Source of the DNA: Jutongia hominis
GTDB taxonomy: Bacteria; Bacillota; Clostridia; Lachnospirales; Lachnospiraceae
Length of the DNA: 36,587 bases
Reading direction: 5' to 3'
Assembly (NCBI RefSeq): GCF_014384965.1
Contig: NZ_JACRSW010000041.1
Span: 1 to 36,587 of the forward strand
Position 1 is the first letter of the stretch, and each line of letters begins with the position of its first letter. The notes under the pieces were generated by a model. It searched no databases. It had not been told where the DNA came from and worked only from the letters and a program-made list of their open reading frames with translations. Of this stretch, positions 35,138 through 36,587 are shown one piece after another. The position numbers and the translations under genes were made by a program.

Positions 35138-36442
35138 ATGTTGGTTAATTACATTCAAAGTATAATGCTGACGGTATTGGAAATAATATGCTGCAAAATA
35201 TTTTTTGAAAGTTTTGCTGAAAAGAGATCCGAAAATAATTGGAGAAACTGTAGTATTATTTTAGGAACGGTAATATGTGGATATATAATAGCTTTGTTAT
35301 TTTATGATCAGTTTGTCCTAAAGCAGATGTTAGCTATTGTTGTCATTGCGCTGTTTATGAGCTTTTATTTTAAAATCCATTTAAAAAAAGCAATAATCTT
35401 ATCATTATTATTTCAAGCATTACTGCTTTCTGTAGACTATTTTACACTTTGGATAAATGTCTCTCTCTTTCATAGTGTAGCAGAAATTAATGAGTCACAT
35501 TTTGTAGGTGGAAGTTTAATAACAGTTTTGGCAAAAATAATTCTTTTTCTAGTTGTTCTGCTTATCAGGAAAAAAATAGGAGGGGAGTCCTCGGATGTTT
35601 TAAGAAGTACAGATTGGCTTCGATTTATCTTTTTTCCACTTTTTACAATCTTCACAGTTATTGCATTGATCATAACATCTGGAAGCATTGAGAATCAAAA
35701 GCAGGAAAATGTATTCTTGGTTATAGCATTGTGTCTGGCAGGGATGAATATAGTTGTGTTCTATATGATAAATGATATATTAAAACGTGAAATTAAGATT
35801 CGTGAAAATGAAGTGTTTCAACTGAAAGCACGAAATCAGACAGACATGTACCGTTCTATTTCAGAAAATTTTGTTAAACAACGGAAAAAAACACATGAAT
35901 ATAAGAATCAGATTATGTGCATTGAGTCTTTGATAGAGATGGAAAATTATGATGAACTAAAGGATTATGTGAGAAGTATAAGCGGAAATTTGAGTACAGA
36001 GTTAGACTATATTAAAACAAATAATGTGATTATCGATGCTATATTAAATAGCAAATATAAGGAAACATTGGATAAAGGAATTGTATTTATCTTTCAAATC
36101 AATGATCTATCAGGAATTAAAATGCGTGATGAGGATATTGTTGTTATTTTATCGAATCTTTTGAATAATGCAATAGAGGCTTGTGAAAAGTGCTCAGGCA
36201 AAAAAGTTATGAAAATGAAACTGGTTAAAGAGAAAGACAACATCATTATATCTGTAAAGAATACATATGATGGTAAACTTAATATTAAAGATGGAGAAAT
36301 ACAGACCTCAAAGAAATATGAAATAGATGAGCATGGGGTTGGAATAAAAAATATAATTGAGGTTATAACAAAATATCAAGGCTCTTATGCTATACGAAAT
36401 GAAAATAATGAGTTCTACTTCTCAGTTATATTGCCAAACTAA
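35138..36442 (+). CDS. Second GHKL sensor histidine kinase
   Basis: A 434-residue kinase whose ATG directly follows the stop of the regulator (TAG-ATG), so translation is coupled; GGAG lies 8 bases upstream. The N-terminal 212 residues have about six hydrophobic segments. His253 in 'KKTHEYKNQIMCIESL' is the likely phospho-acceptor. The ATPase has an N box 'LSNLLNNAIEAC' and a G box 'DEHGVGIKNI'. It is AgrC-like in design but clearly diverged from the kinase at 32069. A strong terminator follows 15 bases after its stop. Confidence 0.88.
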   Translation: MLVNYIQSIMLTVLEIICCKIFFESFAEKRSENNWRNCSIILGTVICGYIIALLFYDQFVLKQMLAIVVIALFMSFYFKIHLKKAIILSLLFQALLLSVDYFTLWINVSLFHSVAEINESHFVGGSLITVLAKIILFLVVLLIRKKIGGESSDVLRSTDWLRFIFFPLFTIFTVIALIITSGSIENQKQENVFLVIALCLAGMNIVVFYMINDILKREIKIRENEVFQLKARNQTDMYRSISENFVKQRKKTHEYKNQIMCIESLIEMENYDELKDYVRSISGNLSTELDYIKTNNVIIDAILNSKYKETLDKGIVFIFQINDLSGIKMRDEDIVVILSNLLNNAIEACEKCSGKKVMKMKLVKEKDNIIISVKNTYDGKLNIKDGEIQTSKKYEIDEHGVGIKNIIEVITKYQGSYAIRNENNEFYFSVILPN

Positions 36443-36456
36443 GATGAACCTTAAAA

Positions 36457-36488
36457 AAGTGATTTGTTGCAAGCAAATCACTTTTTTT
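36457..36488 (+). terminator. Terminator after the second kinase
   Basis: A perfect 10-bp stem (36457-36466 with 36474-36483) and a 7-base loop are followed by seven Ts. An A-run on the other side makes it bidirectional. It abuts the second copy of the 43-bp motif. Confidence 0.9.
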
Positions 36489-36531
36489 GTCATTTTCTGC
36501 AAAAAAAGGTCACTTTCTGCAATAGATATTG
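36489..36531 (+). repeat. 43-bp motif, second copy
   Basis: This copy matches 24121-24163 at 35 of 43 positions in direct orientation and is itself two 20-bp units (GTCATTTTCTGCAAA and GTCACTTTCTGCAAT). It lies about 50 bases before a new gene start, where the left end of an IS21-type element would be. Confidence 0.65.
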
Positions 36532-36578
36532 TTTTGTAAACAGATAAAGTTATACTTAATCTGGCAGGAGGCATAACT

Positions 36579-36587
36579 ATGATTGAA
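36579..36587 (+). CDS. Start of a further gene, 3 codons only
   Basis: ATG ATT GAA lies 7 bases behind GGCAGGAGG and runs off the window. The product cannot be identified from three residues. Its position behind IS21-like 20-bp repeats makes an IS21 transposase (IstA) a reasonable guess. Confidence 0.5.

Overview
The window looks like part of an integrative and conjugative element (ICE) of the Tn1549/CTn type from a low-GC Gram-positive gut bacterium, most likely a Lachnospiraceae relative. This is inferred from the gene families (PcfB/DUF3801, VirD4, Maff2-like pilin, PrgI, VirB4, CD1108-type NlpC/P60 protein, DpnD/PcfM, a giant ArdC/methyltransferase/SNF2-type helicase protein, TnpV, paired SpoVG domains), from strong AGGAGG ribosome binding sites and from AT-rich codon use. 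No relaxase, integrase or attachment site is visible, so neither end of the element is in view.

Region 1 (1-22204) is the conjugation and DNA-processing module, all on the + strand and tightly packed. The first unit is a 5'-truncated pcfB-like gene, the VirD4 coupling protein and a small membrane protein, closed by a terminator at 3802. A structured leader with mutually exclusive hairpins (3848-4011) then precedes a pilin-like protein, a VirB6-like channel protein, a DUF4313-like protein, PrgI, VirB4 and a membrane-anchored NlpC/P60 hydrolase. Three small proteins follow, and then a 2481-residue antirestriction-type methylase/helicase whose linker region carries a complete tnpV gene nested in another reading frame. 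The module ends with a truncated sortase, a small acidic protein, a tandem SpoVG protein and a coiled-coil protein, closed by a terminator at 22210.

Region 2 (22380-24163) is a junction. It holds a complete IS30-family element with recognisable imperfect inverted repeats and an array of 20-bp subterminal repeats at its right end. A 43-bp motif follows that recurs at the right edge of the window, where it lies upstream of another gene start (possibly an IS21-type element).

Region 3 (24308-29684) is AT-rich and holds three consecutive pairs of genes. Each pair is one secreted protein with a signal peptide followed by one leaderless cytoplasmic-type protein. None has a function I recognise. A strong hairpin terminator closes the cluster.

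Region 4 (29859-36442) starts with a YjbR-like protein. On the minus strand are two tandem, paralogous 27-residue peptide genes, each with its own ribosome binding site. Next comes an XRE regulator and an Agr-type quorum-sensing locus in the order response regulator, histidine kinase, AIP precursor, AgrB protease. A 21-bp-spaced direct repeat of the type bound by LytTR regulators lies in front of the AIP precursor. A second LytTR/GHKL two-component pair without its own AgrB/AgrD follows, then a terminator. A reasonable but untested reading is that density signalling controls some of the secreted or small-peptide products nearby.
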